A DNA stretch of 64,000 nt from Ischnura elegans (GCF_921293095.1 NC_060247.1:48457111-48521110), one strand, 5' to 3'. Shown: positions 12,261 through 25,677, numbered from the stretch's first letter. A program made the numbers and translations. The notes: generated from the sequence alone by a model not told the origin.

Positions 12261-13384
12261 ATCTGTTAAATATCCCCTAAGTAGGTATGGATTAATCCAA
12301 GATGTATGGGAAAAAATAGTTCTTTACTGAGACTGATCAAAGGGTGTGTAGTATATTTGTCAAGTGGGTAATATTGGTCCAACTATGTGTTGTGATATTT
12401 CGGTGGCTGCCGAATTTTTATTTAGTCTCAAATGTTTATATACTTGAAATTCACCATATTCAACATTAAACCTGGATAAATATTGTAATTAATTTACCTG
12501 GTGAAATAATTTATACCGTTTACAGATGACTCGGTCATCAAAACTTCGGCAGTAACATGCGAACTGGAGAACCCAAATAGTTTACATTGATAGTGTACGC
12601 CCACAAAGCTCAAGATCTTACTTCGGTCTTCAGTAGTTGGAGTTCATAGAAACTAGTGTTTATTACTTCGTATCTGAAGACTATTTGTAGTCTTATAGAG
12701 GTACTTATTTCCGCAAAATATGCCAAAAAGGAAAGCTTGTCACTATAAAAACGACTTATGATTAAATTTAAACTTCTAATAAATTTGTCTTCGTTGCAAA
12801 ATCATTAGCTGTCATAAAGGTCATGGGGAAATTTAAACAGCTATGAATCGATTCTTCCAGCTGTGTAAAAAAAAGCTGTCTTTTTTTATCCTGTATTGAC
12901 TTCTGGGTTGTGAAAAATGCCTGCGATAGAAATTGGTAAAAGCCAAATTAGTATGATTGACGATATTAAACTATGATGAGAACTTGAGTGTTGCTGCGCA
13001 GAAAACTCATTTTCTCCCGTTTGAAACGAGGCATTGTCTGCATTCTTTATTTTACGTATTATATTCTATTTAGAACTCAGTCTTGAGAAAACAAAAGGTG
13101 CTTATTCTTTAAATGCACCATTGATCATGTCCCATTTCTTTCACGATGATAAATGTTAGCAAAAATTCTTTCCAGCAATATTTCAGAGGCCAATTTTTCC
13201 GCCTTCTTCCTTAAGTTATGACGCGAAATTTCTCTTCATTGGTTCCCTGAATTTTCTTTCACTCGCTCCAGAAGTTACACGCGAACAAAAACCGCCTAAT
13301 GTGTTCCTTTTTTGTACATCCCTCTTCCTCCTTAGGGGAGGAGAGCTTGGCGATGGATGGAGAGGGAAGACGAACAGAGTGCAT

Positions 13385-13475
13385 TTCATTCTTCGCCGGC
13401 TTTTCTCCCCTCCCGAGACCTGTTCATAGTCTATTAACTGGAGGCTTCCCTGTTTTTTGCAACGCCCTCCAGTGA
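13385..13475. repeat. Dispersed GC-rich repeat, copy 1
   Basis: Similar in the same orientation to 15885-15985. Shared blocks are TTCTTC.CCGGC, CTCCCCTCC, TGTTCATAGTCTATT.ACTGG and TTCCCTGTTTTTTG. Purine/pyrimidine-rich flanks also resemble each other. The family is not identified. Confidence 0.7.
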
Positions 13476-15305
13476 CGTAGAACAACCAATATTATGGGAG
13501 AGTTGCCTTTATTGTACCGGCTTCTAATTTGTGCCACCTCGGTAAAACCGAAGTCGGTGGAATCTTGAGACTTCTATCGTGCCCAGCTTCAATTAGGTCG
13601 TACTAGACGCCAAAATAACAGTCGCCAGCTTAGTGCGTTCGAGAACGGCCTGTGTGTGAGAGAATAAAATATTTTGTAATTTTGAAGGAATTTTTTTCTG
13701 CACACATCTAGGAGAATAACAATAACAAGATAAATGGAAACAAACTGTGTTACTTATTTGCTGAACATGCATGTATTTTTTTTTACATACATTGGTTTTC
13801 ATGAAGATATGATTCTATTTCTATTATGGTTAGTTTATAAGGAAGTAACGAAGACAAAATGGCGGAGTTACCTAAAATGTACCACTAGCACTTTCCCATT
13901 ATTTACCGGTACAATTTAGGACACCGTAGTGCTATTAAATGATGATTTACCTCTTTTTTATTTGTAAATATATTTTAGTTGATGTACTATCGCTAATGTT
14001 ATTCATTGTTAATTTGCTATTTATTGTAAATAATTTGCATTATCGTATGGGTTCCATAAGAAAATGAAGAAAATAGAGAGTAGATGAACTCCATTCATTA
14101 TTAGCAGTAGGTACCTTAAAATGGGGATTTCTCCAAATACGAAGGTAAAAGCAAGAGTAGCTTCTATTAGAGCTTCATGACCTGGGCAGGGAGCCTGTGG
14201 GTTGAAGAGTAGTCCATGTTTGGAAAAACTTAGATTAGTGAAGGAGGAAAAGGCCAAAATTACCCTTGAAAAGGAAATATTTTGGTGACACTGCAGTGAT
14301 ATCAACAAAGAAACTAATGGATGGACCTGCGATAGAATAGTGTTGAACTGTGTGAGGAAGAAAAATGGAAGATATGATAAGGTGTATGTACTTTAATAGT
14401 ATATGGATTCATCCTAAAAGCGCATTGGTGGGAAAAAGAGTGAAAACATTTTTCTGTAATGTCTATAAATGGATGTATTGACCAGCAAAATTCAGTAAAA
14501 TGCTTATATTAATAGCATTGATATAAACTTCAATGAATTTATTTAGCTTCGGCCAAATAATTGGCAAGGGTCCAATTAACGTGGTCCAATTAAGGAAACC
14601 AATGCAGGTATTTATAAATTCAGAAATACTTTGCTTTTAACTGTGTGACTTGGAACATTTTACTATCGAATTCTATGCATTACATTACACCGAACAAGAT
14701 AAAATAATATCAATCACTATGTAACTTATTAATTGAGCTAATTTAATAAAATGTAAAAAGTGGTACAATATATGTAACTCTCCCATATATTCTAACTCTA
14801 ACCTACAGTAATTGGTTTTCATTTTCAATTGCTGTATCCCATAATTCATGAAAGACACTATTCTATATCTTCTAGGGCCATGTTAACTTCTCTTTTTCTT
14901 CGTTCTTTGTTATTAGTTGAAGTTCTTAGGGATACAAATGTCATACATGTTTCAATTTTACAGGTTTACAATATGTATTTATTGCTCTATTTGACCATAC
15001 TAATATTTTGAACCCGAGAATAAATCTACCGTATTCTGAATGCCTCCGTTATAATGTACTCATGCTTCATAATGGCTAATTTCTCTGATCAGTATAGATC
15101 AATAGTGTAACCAAGTATTTCCGCGCATGGCTCCATTGATGACTAAATATACTATTTTTTATTTATTCCTTCCCTACTTCACGTTATCGCCATAACGAAG
15201 CGCATATAAGTTTGAATTGCCACTTTATACGTGTATTTAGAAAGTAATATTTGTACCGTGTGTGCAGTTACTGGCCTATAGGAATTCTGCTTTATTTTGT
15301 GTTTT
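13476..15305. other. AT-rich intronic DNA
   Basis: No supported gene. Open frames here, such as that on the minus strand at 14021-14308, show no family resemblance and no codon-like composition. Confidence 0.45.
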
Positions 15306-15806
15306 CATATCAGCATGGGCTGGGCAGTATTTCAAATTAAAGAATTTTAAAATACGTATTGTAAATACTTTTGTAAGTTTTATATGGTATTTAAAATACA
15401 CGATCTGAACGTATCTTGTGTTTTGTTTCTCAAGTACAGATTTTTAGTATTTTCCCATTATAAAATAAAAAATACCTTTTTAAAATACTAATTTTGAAGT
15501 ACATAGCTCTGATAGCAATTCTGTAACGTTATAATTCAGAGATTACTTCGTCTTCGTTAGAATCGTTTTCTTTATGGTTGAAACTATCCATAACGTACTA
15601 AGGCAGATTATATGCTTTAAAGATCTCCTAATTTCCATATATATGTATTTTTTTATCTAAAATGTATTTAAAATACTGTTTTGTTGTTTGTTTTTCAAAT
15701 ACCCAACTCAAAGGTATTTTCTATTTTGGACTTGAAATACATTTGGAGCGGTATTTTGTATATCAAACACTTCTCGACCTGTATTTTGCCCAGCCCTGCA
15801 TGTCAG
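15306..15806. mobile_element. hAT-like MITE, 485 bp, with 8-bp target duplication
   Basis: The element runs 15314-15798. The left end CATGGGCTGGGCA and the inverted right end CAGGGCTGGGCA form terminal repeats of the CAGGG.TGGGCA type known from hAT elements. Flanks CATATCAG (15306-15313) and CATGTCAG (15799-15806) are an 8-bp duplication with one mismatch, the hAT hallmark. The interior is AT-rich, has repeated AAATAC/GTATTT steps and no transposase, so the copy is non-autonomous. Confidence 0.85.
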
Positions 15807-15884
15807 TAATACTAGAGTTTTATTGATCATGTTGAGTTTAGGCTTCGGGATAAACAGAGAGGAAGAGAGACGGACAGAGACGGC

Positions 15885-15985
15885 ATTTGTCTTTTCTTCT
15901 CCGCCGGCACTCCCCTCCACCCCCACTCTCGAAAAATGTTCATAGTCTATTTACTGGCTGCTCTTCCCTGTTTTTTGTCCCTCTC
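15885..15985. repeat. Dispersed GC-rich repeat, copy 2
   Basis: Direct copy of the 13385-13475 block, sharing TGTTCATAGTCTATT and the CTTCCCTGTTTTTTG segment. It begins about 80 bp right of the hAT-like MITE. Confidence 0.7.
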
Positions 15986-16779
15986 CTCTTCCCATACGGA
16001 GTGAAAGAAAGAAAGAAACTCTCTTTCGCCCGCTCTGATCGAGATTTTTCAAGGTACAAAAAAAAAGACGCAACACGCGCCGCTCCTTCAAGCGTCTCTT
16101 CCATCATCGCTGCATCACACGGCGAAACTAGGTTTTCCTTTATCGCCTCCAAGAATGGACAATAAGCGATGCCGTGTTTCATTTTTATGACTCGCCTAGT
16201 GCCAAATTAAAGTCGGTGGAAACTTTCTCTGTCGTAAAGTAGTGTGCGATGTTGCGGGGATTGTTCTTGCATTTCAACGTGATTATATATTATCTGCCGC
16301 TGCTAGGTTTTATGAAAATGTCCAGGCGTACTTCAGAGTATAATGGGAAAAGGAATTCATTACTTATATGATATTAATTTTTGAATTGTACCTTCCTCCC
16401 TTCTCCTTTGTGAGGAGGTTTTTTTCAGGTGGGGAGGAGGAAGCTCGACGTATAATAAGCAAAGAGTGCCCTAAGGCGAGAAAATATCTATTGTGAAACA
16501 CGACTTCTCTCTGCAAACAAAACATAATTAGCCATAAAGGGAGCCGTCCGCGGAAATACTTTATTGCAGTATTGATAAATACTGCTCAGAGAATGGAGCC
16601 ATTATACAGCATGGTTAGATTCGATTGGCGATAGTCAGAAAATGTTATCTTATTTAAGGAAACTTCCGGTTCATTGACGGGCTTCATCCCTTTAATATGA
16701 TATTCCATTTGTACAGACGAAAAAGTTTACTTCTTAGGAAAACTATTGAATTCCCTGGTAGGAAGTAGACAGATTGTTC

Positions 16780-17310
16780 GGGAACTCCGAGATAGAGTGT
16801 ACAACATGCAAGCACAACACAACAAATTAACTTGGCGTAACTTGATTCATTATGAGCAAAACCAATTATTGGCAAATTTTCGCAATCGCAGCTCAAACCC
16901 TGCATCAATCGTAAAATCGAATTCTGAGGATTTATGACAGCCTTTATTGCTATCAATAGTAAAAACTATGTTTCTTGCTACGGGTTTATTTAAAGAGAAA
17001 TTCAATATTTCCCGGAATTTATGACTATACTCGTCGAGTTACGCCATTTTAGGTTTTTTAGGTGAACCGACAAGCCTTATAGAGTTTTCAGCCCACGTCA
17101 GAAAATCTTAAATTGGCGTAACTTTGCTCGTTATTCCACATACAGTTAAGTAAAGTATTCCGCCAGTCACGGCTCAGAAATCTAAATTATGTAATCGATA
17201 TTCGAGAATTTTCATCGATGTGTATTACTCTCGATAGAAATAACTTTAATCATTTCTTCTTTCCAATTTCAAGAGAAATTCCACCCATCTCAACTTATGA
17301 CTACATTTAT
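16780..17310. repeat. Degenerate tandem repeat region
   Basis: TTGGCGTAACTT occurs near 16832 and 17113, each followed by similar AGCTCAAA/GGCTCAGAAA context about 60 bases later. ATTTATGAC-like words recur at about 16930 and 17018 (with TTATGAC again near 17305). The offset is about 280 bp with a possible half-period. The copies are too diverged to define a unit by eye. Confidence 0.4.
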
Positions 17311-20300
17311 TCTAGTTTCGTGGCTTTAAGTTGTTGTGAAACGGTAGACGCTTAATGTGTTCACCTCTATGCTTGTGCCAAGATAAGTCGTTGCGAGCAA
17401 GGCTTTCAACTCCATAGCAATGCCAAGTTTAGCCGAGTTAAGATATCGTGAACAAGTCTTAATAGAAGGCCCATGGGCCCATCGTTACCTAAGCTTCCTA
17501 TTTCCTAGCAACGTATGCTTTACCTACACTTGGAAACTTACCATTATAAAGTCCACGACAAAATTGCAGATACCCACGGTATGAAACCTGATAGTTAAAA
17601 TATTTAAGATTGTTAGTTGAATGAAAATTAGAATGGCTTAAGAATCCAGTATTAGGCTTACATGGCTAAATAAGTATGTGGAAAATTGAGCTAAGCAATC
17701 ATTTTGCGTAGCAATAGTAAATTGCAAGGTATTATTTCGGCTCATTTAGGACACAAGGTACCTCTTCGTTGGATTTTTAAGTTTCAGTTTCTAAATCTAT
17801 AAGTTACCTCGGAGCGTAAAAGTGCCATTCCACTTAGCATTGAACTAATTGAAATGATTAATTTATACCTTTGACGTATTTGTTGATAAGACAACATTTA
17901 ATCGAGATTTTCTAATTTGAAGAGTAGGTATATGGTAAATGATAAATGTTTCGCAACTCTGCTCTGTAAAAAAAATAATTGCAAATCAGCAATACCACTC
18001 AGGATATGAAATGTGTGTGTCCTTTTTAATGACGAAATTCTTATGATACTCCTGCGAATATATCTTAGAAATGGAAACGGTGTCACATTGGTCTCTTCTA
18101 GCTCTTTTTAGTTAAAAGTTTTTGAAGAAAAATTCTCTATCTACAACGAGGCACTGTAACTCATAATAATTGACATAATTGTTCTCTGTCTTGAGAGAAA
18201 AATGTCAACATCCTTCCCATAATTTGATCTCTTCAGCCGTAGTTTTTATGGCCGACAAAAGCTTCGGTATAGCAATATCTTACTACGATGAAGTACATTT
18301 TGCACTGCTCCAATAAGCCTATATTTTTCTTTCGCGTTGAATTGTGCCAGCATTCATTATCCTCATATGGGAGTGCGTATATCTTCCTGGTCATGCCATA
18401 TGCTTGAGATGGGAGTGAAGACGTAACAGTATTTCAATATGGCGGAAGATGTGTAGTTTGAGTCTTGTCCGATTATATACCCAGAAACTTAATTAATCGA
18501 GGAATGAAATCGAAAATGGTGCGATGAGAATGGCGCGGCCTGCTTAACTATATCGGAAAGATGATTGAGAGTTAAAATAAATCGCTCGAGAATGCTCTAT
18601 GTTATTTACGGCGGTTTACCTACCATAACGGGAAGTCATTTGCCATACATTCAGAGAGAGATGGATATATTTGATCTGATAACGTAAAATAATGTAACTG
18701 CTGTAATATTGCAATCTTTATCCGTAAATTTTATGGAAATATTGTTCTTGAATGTGCAACTGCCTAAAGATTTTGCTGTAGCAAACAGCCATCACGAGAA
18801 AAATATTTATTTATGTATGTTATTCATAATATTCTGCCACTCAGGGAAGGCCGTAACAAGCGAGGGGGTCAGAGGTTTTACACTCCTTCCCAAAATTCCT
18901 GACAGATACAGTCTAAAGAGTACCTCTTCCAACAGAACGCCCCCTGAAAAATTTCTCTTGCTAAGGCCTTCTCAATTCTTCTCGATTCGATTAACCTTCG
19001 ATCTTGTTGATAAAAAGAGCTTCTTTTCAGTTAATGTTGAAGCCTACGCTTACGAATATTTATTTTTGATTAGCTATAAATCATCTTTAAGGGAATATTA
19101 TCGAAGAGAAGAAATTCATATGGAAATATTAATGGAATTGAAGAATGGTCTTAACTCATATGTATGAAGGTATTTACTGTCAAGCCAATCCAAAAGGGTA
19201 GCAAGGCTATATGAGTACCTAACCCAATGACGAAGTTGTTTTTCAGTCCTGTGACTTTTGCGTGTATTTATTTAAGCTATTTGCTTTGCCAAGTTGATGA
19301 ATGTAGCGCCATCCACATATTTGGAGAACTTTATCATTCAGTTGAAAGTTCATCGCTGTGGGTGACTTTTTTTACGTCATTCTAATAGGATTATTAAGGT
19401 ATGAAGTTTTTGGCTGTATTCGATCAATAAAGAGATTTCAACTTGGGTAGCTGGAAAACCGTAGTTATTTGTTTCCTCATGGCTGGATTTATTCAGAGTA
19501 GATTTTATGATTGAAATGCATTATAAATTCTGCGAAGCTGGTCGAAAATAATGTTACCCAACTTCAACTTCACAATATCATGTAATATTGATAAAAAAAA
19601 ACATGCAGTACTGAGGTCTCGCGTTAATTATTCCAATAGGTACACAATGGCATGATCAAATGCTGTACGCGTGGGGTGACCTTTTCTGGAGTTAAGGGAA
19701 AAATTATAATGATAAATATTTTGAATTCATTATTGATCGGTAGGTATTCTTTTCTTTGCCTACATTTTTTTAGCTGCATGACAACTGTTGAGAAGTGTTG
19801 TTTCTGTTTTTTTTAACGAACACTGACCATCTCTGGATTTATTGTGAGAACTGGTGCATATCAATCTTATAAACCAATGTGAAACGTTTTCAATAATAAT
19901 AATTCGGCGATTTTTCATAAAGGCTTATCTAACTTTTACTAAGTACTGATTAATTGAACTTATTGATTTGTTTCAGTGATCATTCCAGCTTTCCGCATCG
20001 AGACAGATGTGTAACAATGTGCTTAGAATTTCTCATCCGGAACTGCATTGACGTATTAACGCAATCTATTCATGTATGACGCCGCATAATTATAAGGTTA
20101 TGATGATTAATTAACTTTAATTATTGGAAAACTTGGTGTTTTTTCGCGTATACTTGAAGGATCGGCCTTCCAACGAACCATGAGCTGTGTCACTCGGATT
20201 TCATTCTTCATTTTGCGTCGGCTTTTCACGAGGCAGTCATTTTTCATTTTCGCCAGGACAACCTTCTCTTAGAGGCTTCCGACTAGTTGTCGCCCCTAAT

Positions 20301-22684
20301 CGGACTGAACTAGGTCGCCTTGATGCAACTAAACATGCTAATTCAATGGAATCTTTATTCAACCTTGCGTGTCGATATTTGGCTTTCTTGACTGGAGCAA
20401 ACTAAACTTACTATCAGTCCTAATAGATAACAATTTTTTCTACTTTATGGTAGATATAAACGGTAGTGCCTGAAATAAATTGAGAATCGAATCCGTTGCG
20501 CCAAATTTGAATAGGTACTTTAAAAATTAGTTCAATAATAATAATTTTTTACTTTAGCGTCCGGAATTTTTGCAAAAACTATGTTTGATCATTCCTTACT
20601 ATTCGCACAGACCAGATAATGCTACTATGATAATTTGTATACTTTCATCAACTCCATATAAAAGTGTGAAATATGGAAAACAAGACTTTATGAACAAATT
20701 CAACTGTGTCATGCGAGATTTAATAGAAAATTGGAGTATACACTGAATATCTATGATAATATATAGTGAAAGAAAGGTATATTATAAATATTTTCAAAAA
20801 ATCAATATCAATTGATGCCCTAAAAGTTTTTTATTGATCAGCCAACGCCTTTTACAATTTGAATTTTTCCTAATATTATGCCATTGAATTTATGGAAGTA
20901 ATGAAAAGTCTCTCTTGTGTATATTAATGTTAAAATTGCATATAATAAGATGTAATATTCTACATATACGCTAGTAAGGTTCCATTCTGATTAATTATAA
21001 TCTCATAGGTCCACTTTTGGCCTTTGTTATTGAATTATGCATCATTAGCTGGGATAATCCCATTGACTAAAGAATTGAATGGATATGTTACAATTTCAAA
21101 CCACACATATTTCCTCTTAAGAAACAATCTTTTGGAAAGATGGAACGGCAAAGACGTGGGTGAGATAGGTTTCTCCTTTCAGCATGGCCTTCATCAAGCA
21201 TGCTTTCAAATGAGATCCTGACGTTTCTGTGTGACGTATGTCCTGCCGTGCGTTCTTAATCAATTATGACTGTGTTTCAAGAGGCGTTAATCAGCGCTAA
21301 TATTTTTGGTGCTTTTTTCCGCTCTCAGAGTCTGGAGAAGTATTTATGTACAGATGAGTAGAGTAACTCAATATGTGATTGTGACCGGACGCAATATAAA
21401 AATTGGATCTAGGTTAACATATTCTCAGCCCTGAAGTAGTTATTTTGACCCTTAAATATTTCATATTTCCTTGGTTGATGCATTAGGTGTGTTATCCTTA
21501 CATGTAAGTTATTGTAAATTAGGTGTATAGACAATGTTTAATCTTAAACGGAAATAATGGAAATGGAATTTTTTCATTCTACATATCTAAATTTATAATT
21601 TCTCAAAATATATGCATCAAGTATGTGTATGATTGTCATCCGAAAAATATTCCCTCAGTATTTTTTGGATCAGTGCCGTTGTACGCTATCAAAATTTACA
21701 ATAATGAAAATATTTACTCTTTTACGTAGATTTTTAATTTATATGTTATTCGCGTTGCAACATCGGTTTCATCAGTGGGTAAATATTTTTTAAATATAAA
21801 TTCAAAGTAATGGTTTTCAGTTTTTGCGGATATCTTTTACTTTTTTCATCTAAATACGTTTTTTTCGCGTATTCCGTGCGACCATAGTTTCTCATAAGTA
21901 ACATCTTGAAGTAAGATATTCTCAAAGTCGATATAAAGCAAACTCTTAATGTGTCCCCTCTTAAAAACAAATTCATTTTATTTCACGAAATTATAAATTA
22001 TGATACTTAGTCCGTAGAGTGCAAACATTTTATCGCGTATGCATTAATGTTAATCATTTGATTCATTGCAATATAAGTAGATATAAAATTGGAATATAAT
22101 CCATTTTTATGGATTTTCTTGCCAAAACATTCCTTGTTTTGTAGATACTAAAAACTAAGAGTTGAATGGAAAACCTCAGTGAAATGGTCACCGAATTGTG
22201 AGAGAATCCAAAGTCTTCCATCAGTTCGTCGATAAGTGGTGCGAATAGATTGAAATCGGGCTTGCAGAAGTGACAAGTGAGTACCGCCGAGGTGGATCGT
22301 CGGCATCGCGAAGAGTTGGTCACGTTCATTCCTTTGATGAGGTTGTTTGGGCTCATAAGGCGTTGGAAACAAAATCTCCTCCAAAATGTTTTTGGAACAC
22401 CTCATTGCAGTTTGCACTCCGAATATCTTAACTTGACAATTTTTAATGAACAATTTCAGATGTCAAGGACAGCATCTCGTTGCTAAAAAAAACTGGGTTG
22501 TTTAATCGTGGAGAGTTCTTTAATCGTGGCGGATTCTCAAAATATAGGTTCTATTACATGGACAAAATATCCAGTCTTGCCTTAGATCGAATTGAAATTA
22601 CGAGGAATTGGGTGGAGATTGATAAGAATTGTAACGATTAAGGTACCTACTTTTGTGACCATTCAATTTGGAAATCAGTGGCTA
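17311..22684. other. Long AT-rich intronic stretch without assigned features
   Basis: No coding family, RNA gene or bounded repeat was found. The longest ORF (18709-19167, + strand, 152 codons) has no recognisable domain and AT-driven composition. The sequence at 22140-22460 is less AT-rich and has ORFs on both strands; it may be a decayed transposon, but no motif supports this. Confidence 0.45.
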
Positions 22685-23010
22685 TGGCCATTGGCGCAGC
22701 AAGGGGGGTTTTGGGGGATAACCCCCCCCCCCCCACCCCCCCAGAGCTCAGAGAATTGTTTTATGTAAATATTTTAATCTGAAAAATTTTGTGATTAATA
22801 TTAGGGGGACGGATGAGTCACAAATAAAACATCAAACTATTCACATAGCCGTAAAAATCACCATTTTGATCTATTTATCGTAAAAAATTTCTGGGAGGAC
22901 ACCCGTACCTCCCGCTTACCCTGCCGGTATTCTATACCCCCAGACCCTATAGTATTAGTTGCGCGAAAAACCCCCTATAGACTTAAATCCTAGGTGCGCC
23001 CCTATGCGAG
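22685..23010. repeat. Repeat-like block with G- and C-homopolymer runs
   Basis: The block opens with GGCGCAGCAAGGGGGG, continues through a run of 14 C near 22722 and further C runs, and ends with CCTAGGTGCGCCCCT around 22990. The opening and closing GC-rich words are partly inverted relative to each other, suggesting a decayed mobile element. The G run and C run can also pair as a hairpin. Confidence 0.4.
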
Positions 23011-24965
23011 ATAGACCTCGCAAACACGTCGCCATTTCTTCGAGGTCTTTGCATTCTTTTTTTAGTCATCATTTCCGTGTCTTGTTTACCATGGTCTCAT
23101 TCATAACATCTGATTGCGCTGCATCATTACTGTTTCTTGGTTACATTTCATCCTTTTATGCTTCTACTGGTATATACGGAGCTACGGGTAGTGTTTTTTT
23201 AAATTTTGTTCTCCTATAATTTCTTTTCTCAAAATATTAAAAAACCATGATTCGCTATAATACCAGTATTAATTACATTATTCCCATATTTATTTATTGA
23301 GTATTTTCTCTTCGGTTCTTCGTAGCACAATTCTAAATTCTCGTCTTATGTTTTGTTTCAGCGTTCCAATCAGTGCCATCTATTAAATAATCCCTCAACT
23401 CTTAATTTTTTTCACAATGGCCCTTTCATAATTGAAAAAATGAGTTTATATGGTGTATTTCATGAAATTATTTTGGTAATAATATGCTATTTTGATTTTC
23501 GCTGTATTACTTTATGTTTTACCTGTAATAACTTGAACCTACCGTAATTGGCTTTGGCTGTCAATATTGAAGTTTCAGACATTATGGGAGATGCTATTAT
23601 TGATTTTATTCCACCAAGTTACATTTTTTCATCTTTCTGTTCAAACAATTGAAGTTTATAGGAAAACTCATTCCATACATATTTCAAAATTACTGGTTAC
23701 CATTTACAGAAATTCCTCTTCCACGTTATTGATCATACCAATTGCACTTAAGTATTAATTATTATGGCACTCGTTCATGTAAGCAGACTATCTTTAAGTC
23801 ACTGGGTCTGTAGCGAAAAGAGTTCGTTTTTATTTCGTAAAATATCCACGCTCTAACTATTAGATTCATTGTCGTCCCATTGCCTAGGGGACTTAATTTT
23901 TTCAGTATGTTATTATGGCGCTTTAGTTTTTTTGTATATATTTTTAACTGGCTGAGTGACAAATAAATATAAAATAAAATTGATGATGAAAACTTAGCTC
24001 CGTGGAACGTTTTCACAGGTACGAGGAAAATTTGTCATGCATGAGCTACGCTTAAAAATTTTATTTTCATCCCAGGTTTCGATTGCATAGCAATAATTTT
24101 CAAGGCATTGTTATTCCGTTAAAGCTAAGTCGAAATTTATGTTTCAACTCAACTGAATATGTTACGATGTAAATTTTTGCAATTTGTCGTCACGTATCAC
24201 CTTCCTGAATATATGTATATATATTTATACCAAACATTAACGAAATTTATAGTCGATTTCGTAAATCTGTATTGAATCTTGTATCACATCTGCGGTACCA
24301 GGATTAATTTCTCAGGTATAAAAGGAATTTTCACTCTTTCACTATCTTTTTGTCTTGCATATTTGCATATTTTTTGTAACTATGGATACCATATGAGTAA
24401 GCACAGTTATGATTTATCTGTATTTTCATTGATTTCGTCAAATTACGAGGCGTATGAGAACGTTTCCGTAGAACTTTCTTTTCTGGAATTTTTTTGCGAG
24501 TTAGTAAGTGTTTCCACTCCATGACAAGCCTTCCTGGCTGTGCAAGCATTCGTAGGGTACAAGTCCCCTCCTTAAACCACCCAATCGTGAATTTTACTTT
24601 TTCCTGGTGTGCATTACGGCAAGGACCTTAAGGTTGAATTGTGTGAGAATCCACCGCGGACGAAGTGAACGACATTTTCACGAGAATTCCGAAGTTCTCT
24701 ACTGCGTTTTGCTAAAAATTACGCTTTCGTCAATTGCCTCTTAAAATCTGCTAAATTCCTTTGGCTAGTATGGAAATCTTTGTGTTAGCTAAAATAAATA
24801 TGGATCAAATAGGGGACGTTAAAGTCGTTTTGACGAAAATCCCTGTATATGGTTAGGCGTTGGAACCTAGCAATACTATATCGCCTGCATGGTGTTCAGC
24901 AAGCTTGGTAAATAGAGAAATAATATCATCCCCATCCATTCATAAAGAAGGAGTGGTCTAGGTTA

Positions 24966-25255
24966 AGAGCATAGTATATTGTAGAATCTGAGTTTTTCCC
25001 GGCGTATGCTCTGCAGGAATATTTCTCGGGTTTCCCACCGGGTGTCGTATCGGGTTGTAGTTCCCAACCTATTCATGTTAGTTGCGAACCTATTCATGGA
25101 GGACTTCGAGTAGAAGGCGTTGGAAACAGCCCCGCTCCGCCCGAAATAACCCCTGATGACGATGACGGACTTAGTCATGGAAACGTTGGGAACTACAACC
25201 CCATACGACACCCGGTGGGAAACCCGAGAAATATTCCTGCAGAGCATAGTATATT
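24966..25255 (-). mobile_element. Fold-back Penelope-like element D with hammerhead core
   Basis: A 15-bp perfect direct repeat AGAGCATAGTATATT (24966-24980 and 25241-25255) flanks the element. Inside are an unpaired 25-nt tail (24981-25005), a 63-bp arm (25006-25068), a central region, and the inverted arm (25185-25247). The arms contain CTCGGGTTTCCCACCGGG (left) and its complement. The last seven bases of the right arm coincide with the direct repeat. The central part has a hammerhead-like core (separate entry). This plan matches what is known of Penelope-like elements with inverted pseudo-LTRs and a short tail. No reverse transcriptase is present, so the copy is non-autonomous. Family assignment is inference. 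Confidence 0.65.
25150..25190 (+). ncRNA. Hammerhead ribozyme-like core
   Basis: CTGATGA (25153-25159) is followed by a potential stem II, ATGAC/GTCAT plus an outer C-G pair around one bulged G, with a 7-nt loop. GAAAC follows at 25180-25184. A minimal helix III (AC/GT) continues, with U17 at 25187, the predicted cleavage site. CCC at 25150-25152 pairs with GGG at 25188-25190 as the start of stem I. All invariant core residues (CUGANGA, GAAA, UH) are present. Cleavage activity is not shown by sequence; very short helix III is known for hammerheads of Penelope-like elements. Confidence 0.5.
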
Positions 25256-25433
25256 ATTTCAGATTTATTAGTAAATAAATAATGTAAGTCCAAAGCATTT
25301 ACAGAATGAAAATGAAGATAAAATCTGCTTAAAAAGAGAAAAAAAGTGTACGTTTAAATATTTTTGCATGGACACATTTCAACATCGAAGGGTGTCATCT
25401 ATTAAGTCCGAATTATTATAGCACGCGAATAGC

Positions 25434-25677
25434 TATAATTAATTTTCACGATAAAAACACAAATGGTAATTTCCACACTATTTAAATCAACACTCAACGA
25501 CCGACCGTGGTTTCAACACTTTGTGTCATTTTCAACTTGAAAGTGACACAAAGTGTTGAAACCATGGTCAGTCGTTGAGTGCTGATTTAAGTAGTGTGGA
25601 AATTACCATTTGTATTTTTATCATGGATATAGCAATCTTCCACAAAACAAGCCTGAAAGGATTTTATAATTAATTTT
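25434..25677 (+). mobile_element. Fold-back element G, near-perfect 86-bp-arm hairpin
   Basis: Arms 25450-25535 and 25537-25622 are nearly perfect inverted copies with a single-base loop. The 13-bp direct repeat TATAATTAATTTT flanks the insertion (25434-25446 and 25665-25677). The unpaired 42-nt tail lies on the right (25623-25664), so this copy is the mirror image of the others. The right arm carries GACACAAAGTGTTGAAAC followed by CATGGTC (25558-25569 for the GAAACCATGGTC part). That is a stem II plus the 3' half of a hammerhead core, with the CUGANGA part degenerate. Confidence 0.7.

Noticed and set aside
18709-19167. 152-codon plus-strand ORF
   Set aside because: It has no proper start context, no recognisable domain, AT-driven composition and no splice-site support.
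22270-22292. Micro-exon between TTGCAG and GTGAGT
   Set aside because: A 9-base exon flanked by splice-like words is expected by chance in 50 kb, and nothing supports its inclusion.
22140-22460. Mariner transposase fragment
   Set aside because: ORFs are open on both strands, but no DDE-type motif or terminal inverted repeat was found.
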